Assembly: GCA_977017575.1 (NCBI GenBank)
Contig: CDRNVI010000222.1
Coordinates: 1-26,362 of the forward strand
DNA length: 26,362 bases
From: Paramoeba atlantica
Lineage: Eukaryota > Discosea
Direction: 5' to 3'
Of the stretch, positions 8,498 through 16,239 are shown one piece after another. The notes under the pieces are model-generated. The model had not been told where the DNA came from. It did not search any database and saw only the letters and a program-made list of their open reading frames with translations. Position 1 is the stretch's first letter; each line of letters starts with the position of its first letter. The translations under genes and the position numbers were made by a program.

Positions 8498-9915
8498 AAA
8501 ATTAAAATTTAAAATTTAATTTTTTTTTTTTTATTATTTGCTTCAAAAAACAAGTTTAAACAAATAAACAAAAAAAACTACAGCCTAAACCCTAATTTTG
8601 TTCATTCTGAGAATAAAAAGAATTAGTTTTTCATTTTTCTAAATCTTTTCAAAAAAGAAAAAGAAAAAGAGAAAAAGAAAAAAGAGAAAAAGAAAAAAAC
8701 CAAAAGAAAAAAACCAAAAGAAAAAAAAAAAACAATTTTGTGTGAAAAAAAGTAAAAAAGAAAAAGAGATGAAGGAAAAAGAAGAAAAAAGAAACGAAAA
8801 AAAAAAAGAGAAAAAGAAAAAAAGAAACAAGAAAAAGAAGAGGAAAAAAGAAAAGAAAGAAAACCTCAAAGAATTGAATCACCGGATAAACCTTGTGAAT
8901 TCTCTTATCTTTCTCACTTTGAGAAAAATAGATTGGTTTTTCATTTCTCTTTCTTAATATAAAAGTGATACATTGAAAAAACCAAAAATCTCTTGATTTC
9001 TAAAAGTCTATTTTTCTCATCTTTCAAAAAACAAAAACCAAACACAAAAATCAAACAAAAACAAAAAACAAAAAAGAAAAACTTTTTTGCCGAAAAACCG
9101 ATTTTTATTTTGGGTGCGATTTTTTTTCTTGAAATTTGGCAAGGAGGTGAAAAAGAATTCAAATGTTCTTGTTTTTTCTTAGTTGTTCAAGCTTCCATCA
9201 AGATAGGACCAATACAAATTCAATTCTTTTTCTTTTTTTCTTCTTTAATCTTATTTTTGGTTTGCATTTAGATTTTTTCAATCAATTTTGGTCATACAAT
9301 CCTTTTTCTTTGTTTTTTTTTGTTTTTTTCTCTTTTTTGTTGAATCTTTCTCTTTCTCTTTCTTTTTCTTTTTTTCTTTCTTTCTCACAAACAAAAAAGA
9401 AAAAAAAAACTGTTCGAAACAAAAAACCAAAAAAAAAAACCAAAAAAAGAAAAAGAAAATGGATGATGTGGCAACATTTGATTGGGAATTGGATTTTTTT
9501 TTTCTTTTTCGGAAAAGAAAGCGGCGGGTGAGAAAAAAACAGAAAAACAGAAAAAGAAAAGAAAGAAATTGAAAGAAAAGAAGAGTTGAAAGGTTTGGAA
9601 AGATACATGATAGATTGTTTGATTTACCAATGAACTTTTTTATTCCATATTTCAAGTGAATGTTTTAGTTTGTTATTCTTTTTTTTTTTCTTTATTCACA
9701 AACTATTAAAAACAACACCACCGGATCAATCATTTCACTTTTCCACACACAATCAAAAGAAAGAATTGAGAAAATCAAAGAAAAACAAAAGGTTTCTTTT
9801 TTAGCACACCTTATGCTTCGATGTTTTTCGTCTCTTTCGGATAGAATCGTCACCTTAATCGATTCGATTCGTAAATCTTTCGAAAAAATTCGTTAGTTTT
9901 TTGCAATGTATAGGG
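8495..9915. other. A/T-homopolymer intergenic stretch
   Basis: Long A-rich runs (8650-8870), T-rich runs and local inverted A/T pairs dominate. A block at about 8611-8730 (GAGAATAAAAAG...TTTTTCATTTTTCT then CAAAA-rich) is loosely repeated at about 8921-9070. The word CACCGGAT occurs at about 8880 and 9720. A short mixed patch (about 9136-9225) has an open frame EIWQGGEKEFKCSC...VVQASIKIGPIQIQ with a possible TTCTTAG acceptor at 9181, too weak to call. From 9800 to 9900 the DNA is CpG-containing (ATCGATTCGATTCG). No gene is supported. Confidence 0.5.
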
Positions 9916-9960
9916 AAATTAAATTATTGAATCATTTCATCAGTTTCATTTTCTATTTTA

Positions 9961-9981
9961 TCAAATAAAATATTTTAAAGA
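9961..9981 (-). CDS. Right-arm terminal exon (tentative, position approximate)
   Basis: On the minus strand, after TTTTATCAAATAAAATATT, the sequence reads AAAATAGAAAATGAAACTGATG in the arm's inner end at about 9935-9960. The coding part after AATAG mirrors 3984-4004 of the left arm (KMKLMK, TGA). Splicing to the penultimate exon keeps the phase, but the exon is so short that this is weak evidence. Confidence 0.25.
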   Translation of the reverse strand, partial: SLKYFI

Positions 9982-10286
9982 ATAAAGAGTGGAAAGAGAA
10001 GAGAAAAGAAAAGAAAAGAAAAAGAGAGAGAGAGAGAGAGTGAAAAAAGAGAAAAGAACAAAGAACAAAGAAAGAAAATGAAAAAAAAAAAAAAAGAGAA
10101 AAAGAAAAGAGAAGAGAGAAGAGAGAGAAAGGGGGGAAGAGAAAGGAAAAGAGAAAAGAGGTGAGAAGACAAGAGAGAGAGAAAAAAAGAGAAGAAAGAA
10201 GAAAGAGAAGGAAGAGAAGGAAGAGAAGAGAAGAGAAGAGAAGAGAAGAGAGAAGGAGAAAGAGAGAAGAGAAGAGAGAAGAGAAC

Positions 10287-10332
10287 CTTTTTTTTGATAA
10301 AAAACACATCTGGTGCACCAACACCAATCACC
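10287..10332 (-). CDS. Right-arm penultimate exon (VIGVGAPDVFFIKKK)
   Basis: Minus strand: acceptor CTTTTCAG, 46 nt (one base plus fifteen codons), donor AAG|GTTCTC. The frame is open and mixed. It ends in phase 0, and reading on into the terminal exon at 9961-9981 in that phase gives KMKLMK and a TGA. Absent from the left arm, where this segment is deleted. Confidence 0.45.
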
Positions 10333-10644
10333 CTGAAAAGAAAGATAAGAAGAGAAAAAGAGAAGAAGAGAAGAAGAAAAGAAGAAAAGAAGAGAAGAAA
10401 TAAAAAAAGAGAAAGAGAAAAGAGAAAAGAAGAGAAATGAAAAAAGAAATGAAAAAAGAAATGAAAAAAGAGAAATAAAAAAAGGGAAAGAGAAGAGAAA
10501 GAGAATTTCTCTTTCTTTTTTTCTTCTCTTTCTCTTCTCTTTTTATTATTTTTGAAAACTCTTTTTCTCTTTTCTCTCTTTTTCTTTCTTTCTCTTTCCA
10601 ATCTTTTCTCTCTTTTTTTTCTCTTTTCTCTCTCTCTTTCAAAC

Positions 10645-10678
10645 TTGAGAACAATTTGAATCATCAAAACAAATCATT
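10645..10678 (-). pseudogene. Mini-exon repeat copy 3 (MICFDDSNCSQ)
   Basis: Minus strand: same 34-nt unit, but the donor CAG|GT has become CAA|GT and no AG acceptor is present. It lies 144 bp beyond copy 2. Confidence 0.4.
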
Positions 10679-10788
10679 TCTTTCTCCTTCTCTCTCTTCT
10701 TTCTCTTCTTTCTTTCTTTCTCTTTCTTTCTCCTTTCTCTCTTCTCTTTTTCTCCTTTCTTTCTCTTTTTCTCTTCTCTCTTTCAAAC

Positions 10789-10822
10789 CTGGTAACAATT
10801 TGAATCATCAAAGCAAATAATC
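10789..10822 (-). CDS. Mini-exon repeat copy 2 (IICFDDSNCYQ)
   Basis: Minus strand: acceptor TTTGATAG, 34 nt, donor TACCAG|GTTTGA. This is the only one of the three copies with both splice sites intact. One base plus eleven codons (IICFDDSNCYQ) is open. The units are separated by GA tracts. Confidence 0.45.
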
Positions 10823-10960
10823 CTATCAAAAAAAGAAAGAGAAAAAAAGAGAGAAGAAAACAAATCTCTCTTCTTTCTATTCTTTCTCTTCTTTCTCTTC
10901 TTTCCCTTTCTCTTTCTCTTTCTCTTTTTCTCTCTCTCTCTCTTCTCTCTCTCTTCAAAC

Positions 10961-10994
10961 CTGGTAACAATTCAAATCATCAAAGCAAATAATC
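10961..10994 (-). pseudogene. Mini-exon repeat copy 1 (IICFDDLNCYQ)
   Basis: Minus strand: a 34-nt unit ending TACCAG|GTTTGA. The donor is intact but the acceptor position reads TG, not AG. It is the first of three tandem copies in transcription order, 172 bp from the next. Confidence 0.45.
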
Positions 10995-11020
10995 CCACCA
11001 AAAAAGAGAAAAAGAAAGAC

Positions 11021-11102
11021 TATGAGAGAGAGAGAAGAAGCAATCCTCCAAAAAGAATTGAGCAAATAATTTTGTTCATCATCTTTGAAATATTGTTCTT
11101 TT
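11021..11102 (-). CDS. Right-arm exon with EQYFKDDEQNY frame
   Basis: Minus strand: the acceptor TCTCTCAACAG is good. One of the three frames is open and well mixed: KEQYFKDDEQNYLLN then SFWRIAS, followed by Ser/Leu codons to a possible donor ATA|GTCTTT. The phase left by exon E would instead hit TGA after seven codons, so an exon may be missing between them or this copy is inactive. Not found in the left arm or the third copy. Confidence 0.4.
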
Positions 11103-11217
11103 CTGTTGAGAGAGAGAGAAAGAGAAAGAGAAGAAAAGAGAAAGAGAAGAGAGAAAGAAAGAGAGAAAAAGAGAGAGAAAGAAAGAAAAAGAGAAAGAGA
11201 AAAGAAAGTTTAAAAAC

Positions 11218-11268
11218 CTTTGTTTGAACACCATAATGATATCTTTCTCCTCTGATATTTTTCAGAAT
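11218..11268 (-). CDS. Right-arm exon E
   Basis: Minus strand: acceptor AAAACAG, exactly 17 codons (ILKNIRGERYHYGVQTK), donor AAG|GTTTTT, phase 0 at both ends. It matches the third-copy exon at 6034-6087, which differs by one inserted codon and a lost donor. The equivalent segment is deleted from the left arm. Confidence 0.5.
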
Positions 11269-11447
11269 CTGTTTTATTTTTTTGTTATTGATTGAAAGAA
11301 AATAAGAGAAAGAAAAGAAAAAATAAGAGAAGAGAGAAGAAGAAAAGAAGAGAAGAAGAAAAGAGAAAAGAGAAAAGAGAAGAAAAGAGAAGAGAAGAGA
11401 GAAGAGAAGGAGAGAAGGAGAGAAGAGAAGAGAGAGAGAAAAGAAAA

Positions 11448-11526
11448 CCATTGCTTTTTTAACTTGAAAAGACCAATCCTTATGCTCCAAAATATAAGAT
11501 AAGGGTTTCAGGTGGTTCACACACAT
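11448..11526 (-). pseudogene. Right-arm exon D homologue (acceptor altered)
   Basis: Minus strand: the block reads MCVNHLKPLSYILEHKDWS followed by FQVKKAM. The acceptor position reads TATAAA where the other two copies have TATAG, so splicing into it is doubtful. Conservation with 3586-3661 and 5784-5870 is high. Confidence 0.4.
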
Positions 11527-11679
11527 TTTATAAGAAAATTATTATTATTTATTATTTTAGAAAAAGAAGAGAGAGAGAAGTAAGAGGAAGAAGAGAAGAG
11601 AAAGAGGAGAAAGAAAGAGAAGAAGGGAAAAGAAAAAAAGAACCAGGAGAGTCATTTCTCCACCAAAAATAATCCCCAC

Positions 11680-11711
11680 CTCAGTTAACACTCTCTTTGT
11701 TGCAGACACAT
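11680..11711 (-). CDS. Right-arm exon C
   Basis: Minus strand: acceptor TTTTTCTCCAG, 32 nt, then donor GAG|GTGGGG. In the same phase as the third copy it reads VSATKRVLTE. The frame remains open past the donor as VGIIFGGEMTLL. It is the same length as 5542-5573, while the left-arm copy has a one-base insertion. Confidence 0.5.
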
Positions 11712-12117
11712 CTGGAGAAAAAGAAAAGAAAGAGAAGAGATTAGGGGGGAAAGGAGAGAAAGGGAAAAAAAGAAAAAAGAGGATGAGAAAAATAATTCCT
11801 TGAAGAGAATAAGAAGAGAAAAGAGAGAGAGAAGAGAGAGAGAGAAGAGAAGATAAGAGAAGAGAAGAAAAAGAGAGGAGAGGAGAGGAGAGGGGAAGAG
11901 AAGGGAAGAGAAGAGAAATCCTAGAAACATAACCCTTTTGATATTACCAGCAAATAATAACTTCTCTCATGTGTGCATACATGCTTTCTGAGAAAAGAAG
12001 AAGAAGAAAAAGAGAAAAGAAGAAGAGAAAAGAAGAAAGAGGATATATTAGTCAATCAAAAGGGAAGAAAAACAGAGAAGAAAAAGAAAAAAAAAAGAAA
12101 AAGAAAAAGAGGAGAAA

Positions 12118-12191
12118 CTTTGGAAACAATTAATTTTAATTCATTTGAGATTTGAACCACCCAAAAATATTCCTCTGTACCAAAGAAGATT
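12118..12191 (-). pseudogene. Right-arm exon B homologue (acceptor lost)
   Basis: Read on the minus strand it gives FGTEEYFWVVQISNELKLIVSK, as in the left arm. The position of the AG acceptor reads ATTAAT, whereas the third copy has ATTAG. Both arms lack the acceptor, which suggests that the loss preceded the arm duplication or that this exon is skipped. Confidence 0.45.
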
Positions 12192-13861
12192 AATAAGAAT
12201 GAAAGAGAAGAGAGAGAAAAGAGAAGAGAGAAAAGAGAAGAAAAAGAAAGAAAAGAGAAAACTTATTCATTTAAACACACACACTCAAGGAAATACATGT
12301 ATTTTAGAGAGAAAGAGAGAGAGAGGAAAGAAAGAAAATTGAGAAAAACCTCAAAGGAGAGGAGAACACTTCAGCAAAGAAGAAAGCAAGAGAAAGGGAA
12401 AAGGAAACTAAATATTAATTAAAAGAAAAGAAATGGAGGTGGCTGAAAAAAATCAAAAGAGAGAATAAGAGAAAAAAGAAAACAATCGACTATATTAATA
12501 ATAATAAATTTATTTTTTTAGATTTAAACAAAAAACCTTTCTTTTCTAAAATGAAGGAGGGGGTGATGAAAAGAAGGAGGTGAACACTCTTGAGTGTTCA
12601 GTTAGAGAGGAAATTTCTTTTTTTTGTGTTTTCCTGTGTATTGAGAAGAAAGAAAATGAGAGGAGAAAGCAGAGAAAAGAAAAGAAAAAGAAAAGAGAGA
12701 GGAAGAAAGAGAAACCAGAAGCAAGAGCAGAAAGCAGAGAAAGCTCAGAGAAAATCAAAAAGAAAGCAGGTGAGAAAAATTGGAGAAGCATCTCACAACA
12801 TCTCAGAACATATAATAATAAATACACATCAATCAGTACAAAAGGAACTCTTGATTTGCATGTGTTCTGTATTTTGAAAAGAAAGAAAATGAGAAAGAAC
12901 AAAAAAGACAAGAACAAAGAAAGAAGAAAGGAGGAGAGAAATTTGAGGGAGAGAAAACAGAAGGGGAAGGGAGAAAATAGAGAGAAGAAGAGAGAGAGAG
13001 AGAGAGAAACCAGAGAGAGAGGGAGCAGAGAAAGCAAAAAAGAAATTGGAGGAGAAATCAATAAGAAGAGAGTTCATTCAATGATGTTATTTATTCTGTA
13101 TTTTGAAAGAAAAAATGAGAAAAGAAAAGAGAAAAAAGAGAGAGAGAGGAAAAAATAAAAAAGTAATTCAAAAAATTGAACCTAGAAAAGAGTTATTAAA
13201 CATCATTGTATTTTTCTTTCCACTTCACTGAAAGAAAAGGAAGAAAAAAAGAAGTGTGGTTAGAAAAGAAAAACCAAAAAGAAAATAAGAATAAAATAAT
13301 AATAAAAAAAAAGAGAGAAAAAAAAGAAAGGAGAGAAAAAAAGATAAATACACACACCAAAGAGAGGAATCAGCAGAGGAATTGGCAAAAAAACATTGCA
13401 GAGAAATTAGCAGAGAAAAAAGGTGAACAAATTGGTCGGGGAATTGGTGGAGAAATATTGTAGAGAAACCGGTGAATAAATTGGCAGAGGAACCAGCAGA
13501 GAAATAATTGGCAGAGGGATTGGTGAAGGAATCAAAAAACCTTTTTATTTCTGTGCAGTGGAATAAAATATCAAAAAAAGAGAAAGAGAAAAAGAAAAGA
13601 AAAAGAGAAAGAAAGAAACCAGAGAGAGGGAGCAAGCAGAGAAATATTAAGGAACAAATCAGAAGAGAGAGAAGAAAAGAGAGAAGTGAGGAAACATTTG
13701 TAACAAAAAATAAATAAAAAGAAAGAAAGAGAAAACCTTTTTTGAAATAATTTAAAAGAATTCTGAGGTGATGGTGGGTCAATAGAACAAATAGTGGGCC
13801 CAAAAAAAAAGCGATTCACAGATACAGACCAAGAACGAAGCAAACTTTTTGACAAAAGTCT

Positions 13862-14374
13862 TTAGTCAGCAATGACACGGTCTGGTCCCAAGGGCCGGCC
13901 CTTGTATTTCTTGCAAGTTTTTGGATTCAAGCCATGGTATCCGACACTGCTCGTGTCACTGAGCTTCTGGATTGACTTCTTCAAGTCGGTCTGCAAATCT
14001 TCCCACTTGTAAGAGTGTCTGGCAAGGAGAGCTCTGGCAGTCTGAAACCCCGCAGGTCTGATCTCCAGAAAACCAACAGCAAGGAGATTGAAAGTACTGC
14101 AGAAGGTGGCTCCTGTCCGGAGGTGTTTTTCAAACAGCCTCCTCAGGGAATACTTTTTTTCGTGTCTGTCCTGGGGGACATTTTCCCACGCAATCCTTGT
14201 ATCGGGAAGGATTGACATCTCCAGGCTCTTGTTCAGGCAATATTTCACCAAGGTTTTCTCCCCTCCCCCTCCCCAAAAATTCCAGCATGAAGGTCCCTCT
14301 AGATTTCCAAGGGAACAGGAACGAGAGAAATGGTGCGACGGATGAAGATTCCCTCCAAGATGCTGTTCAGGCTT
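13862..14374 (-). CDS. Protein-like ORF or 3' exon, unrecognised
   Basis: The frame ends at a TAA at 13862-13864 and is open back to a TGA at 14375. The last 120 codons look truly coding: mixed composition, normal codon use and higher GC than anything to the left. They include AWENVPQDRHEKKYSLRRLF, HSYKWEDLQTDLKKSIQKL and the C-terminal KYKGRPLGPDRVIAD. No ATG lies upstream of the Met at codon 12 after 14251 (SLEMSILPD), so the true start is either that Met or an upstream exon joined by splicing. The Gly/Trp-rich part before 14251 comes from a G-rich tract and may be intron. I find no family for it. The stop lies only 35 bp from the outer edge of the right inverted-repeat arm. Confidence 0.5.
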   Translation of the reverse strand, partial: KPEQHLGGNLHPSHHFSRSCSLGNLEGPSCWNFWGGGGEKTLVKYCLNKSLEMSILPDTRIAWENVPQDRHEKKYSLRRLFEKHLRTGATFCSTFNLLAVGFLEIRPAGFQTARALLARHSYKWEDLQTDLKKSIQKLSDTSSVGYHGLNPKTCKKYKGRPLGPDRVIAD

Positions 14375-14779
14375 TCACCTGGTTCGGGTTCCCGGGGAAA
14401 CAGCGCGATCTCAAAAGATTGCAGCAAATCTTCCGTAAATTTGGTTCAATATATTCACTGCCTTCCCCACCCTTCTTCTTCCTCTTCCTCCCATCATGAC
14501 GGGTTCGTTCTTCCCTCTTCCTCTTTCCCTCCACCATATCTTTCACACCAACCAAAAAATCAAAAACAAAAAAAAAAAGCGACACTTCCAATTAAAATAT
14601 CAAAAGATGTTCAGACTTCGAAAAGACGTCTTCATGATGTACAACACAGATTTAAGTCAAATAAGGATAAAACTAGTTTTGTCATTTTGAAATTTTTATT
14701 TCCTCAAAAATCCCCGCAACAATCCCCGCACTGAACAAAAACTCTGAAACAAAACCGATTCCGAATGTTGTCCAAATAA

Positions 14780-14968
14780 TTAATTCTCTGTTTTCTCTTT
14801 GTACAAAATCCAATCTCGACTCCTCTCCTCATGATTCAAAAAATGAAAACCTTTGTAATCATCATCTTGAGAGATTACCAGTATGCCTCCTCTTGTTTGT
14901 TGGTAAAAGGAATAAACCCTTACTTGGTTGGTTTCCCTTGCGATGCACCCACCCCAATCTTTTCCCAT
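14780..14968 (-). CDS. Protein-like 62-codon ORF or exon, unrecognised
   Basis: Minus strand: MGKDWGGCIARETNQVRVYS, then FYQQTRGGILVIS and a tail ending WILYKEKTEN, stop at 14780. Composition is balanced and unlike the surrounding T-rich DNA. It lies upstream of and on the same strand as 13862-14374, so it could be an earlier exon of the same gene, but the stop would have to be spliced out. An overlapping minus frame (14862-15080) is a Lys/Arg/Glu string and is less convincing. Confidence 0.3.
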   Translation of the reverse strand: MGKDWGGCIARETNQVRVYSFYQQTRGGILVISQDDDYKGFHFLNHEERSRDWILYKEKTEN

Positions 14969-15080
14969 GATTTTTGCTCTTGACTTTTCTTTTTTCTTTG
15001 TTTCTTTCCTTTTTCCCTTTCTTCCCTTTCCTTCTTTCCTTCACCTGCCCACTTCCTTTCTTCCTCAACTCAAGGGCCAC

Positions 15081-16239
15081 TTCACAGATTAAGAGTCGAG
15101 GCTTCCGGCCTGAGTTTTGTTTTTGAAAGTTTCTCCTTCCTCCCTCTTTCGTTTTTGTTTTCTGGAAAAGTAGTTAATTTCGCTTTTTTTTTCGCGTGAT
15201 TTTTTCTTCGTGTTGAAAACTCCTTTTTTTTATTTTTCGTTTTTTTTTTGGCGTGGTCGCGGTTTTTGGCCGATTCTTGCGATTTTGTGATTCTGGCGAT
15301 TGTTTCAGAATCTCGTTTGTTTTGTCGTTTTCTCATTTGTGTTTGTTTTTTGTTTTCTTGTTTTTTCTTCTTCTTTTGAGAAAGTCTGTTTGTTGTTCTT
15401 TGAACTGAGCATCAAAATTGGAAACCATGTTTCGATTCCTGTTCTTTGTTCTTTGTTTCGGACCAAGGAGACCAAGTTCTTTTGGTCTCGTTTTTTGACT
15501 GAAGAAATTCTTCTCGGAAGATTTCTTTGCGCCTCTGATCCTTGTTCTCTCGTACGTACCTTAAGCATGTGTTCGTTTCGTTTTTGGTCTTTTGTTTTTG
15601 TACTTTTGGATCAAGACTTTGTCCCTCATTTTGTCTCACTTTGCCCTTTACACTTTTGTTCATTGCTCTCTCAATGATCATTCTGTTGCTTGTTCATCTT
15701 GCCGGATCTCTTGGTACTGTTTATTTGTTGGTTTTTCTCCTGTCTTGAGATGTTTTCGATAATTAATTGTTTTATGAAGCGCAGTATATCTAGAGTTTCT
15801 GTTTCTCTTTCTTTTCTCTTGTTTTCTTTGTGGAGATTCTGCTCCCCTCCTCCCTCACACGTGGTGCTCCTGGTGACTTCAAATGAGAGACTGATTGTGC
15901 TCTTCTGATTTATCAAGGATTGTTTTTCCTGATTCTTCTCCTTTTAAAACGGCTGTGCGTTTTTCGGTTTTTCACCCCGCTTTTCTTTCGCACATTTTTG
16001 GGCCCGCCCCGGATTTGGTGGTGAAAATCGGTTTTTCGTTTCTCTTGATCTTTCTTTTTGCTTTTTCTGCTTTCTTTTCTTTCGTTTTACGATTGAACTT
16101 GGTTGTTGGTGAATCCTGCCCATTTTCCCCGGTCGATTTTGGATTATTAGCGAGAAAGTTCCAGTTTTTCGATTTTTTTCTCCCTTTTCTGAAGGTGGTG
16201 ACTTTCAAACCCCTTCTTTTGTGGCCCTTTCTGTTTTGT
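15081..16239. other. T-rich, CpG-containing unique DNA
   Basis: At 15175-15300 there is a cluster of CG-bearing words (TTTCGCGTG, GGCGTGGTCGCGG, GGCCGATTCTTGCG), which stands out in a CpG-poor window and could be a promoter of a minus-strand gene; this is inference. From 15340 to 16240 the plus strand is T-rich with frames rich in Phe/Leu/Ser and no recognisable domain. I see no gene I can support. Confidence 0.4.

Larger units (their letters stand above)
9916..13827 (-). repeat. Right arm of large imperfect inverted repeat
   Basis: Purine-rich counterpart of 495-4020. It retains about 1.15 kb (10290-11430) of exon-bearing DNA missing from the left arm, and an extra 175 bp at 12370-12545 with mixed composition. 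It lacks the left-arm DNA of 1130-1848 and 1895-2118. Unique patches such as 12118-12191 match the left arm almost base for base. The GA tracts differ strongly in length, as expected for unstable simple repeats. Confidence 0.85.

Noticed and set aside
495..13827. Inverted repeat as a sequencing or assembly fold-back
   Set aside because: The arms differ by several indels of 175 bp to about 1.15 kb and by many substitutions, and the two arms have different sets of surviving exons. An artefact would be near-identical.
15300..15677. Cys/Phe-rich plus-strand frame as a small secreted or membrane protein
   Set aside because: It follows from T-rich DNA with TTTTG/TTTGT words. The opposite strand is equally open, and there is no recognisable signal-peptide plus mature-domain pattern or neighbouring support.
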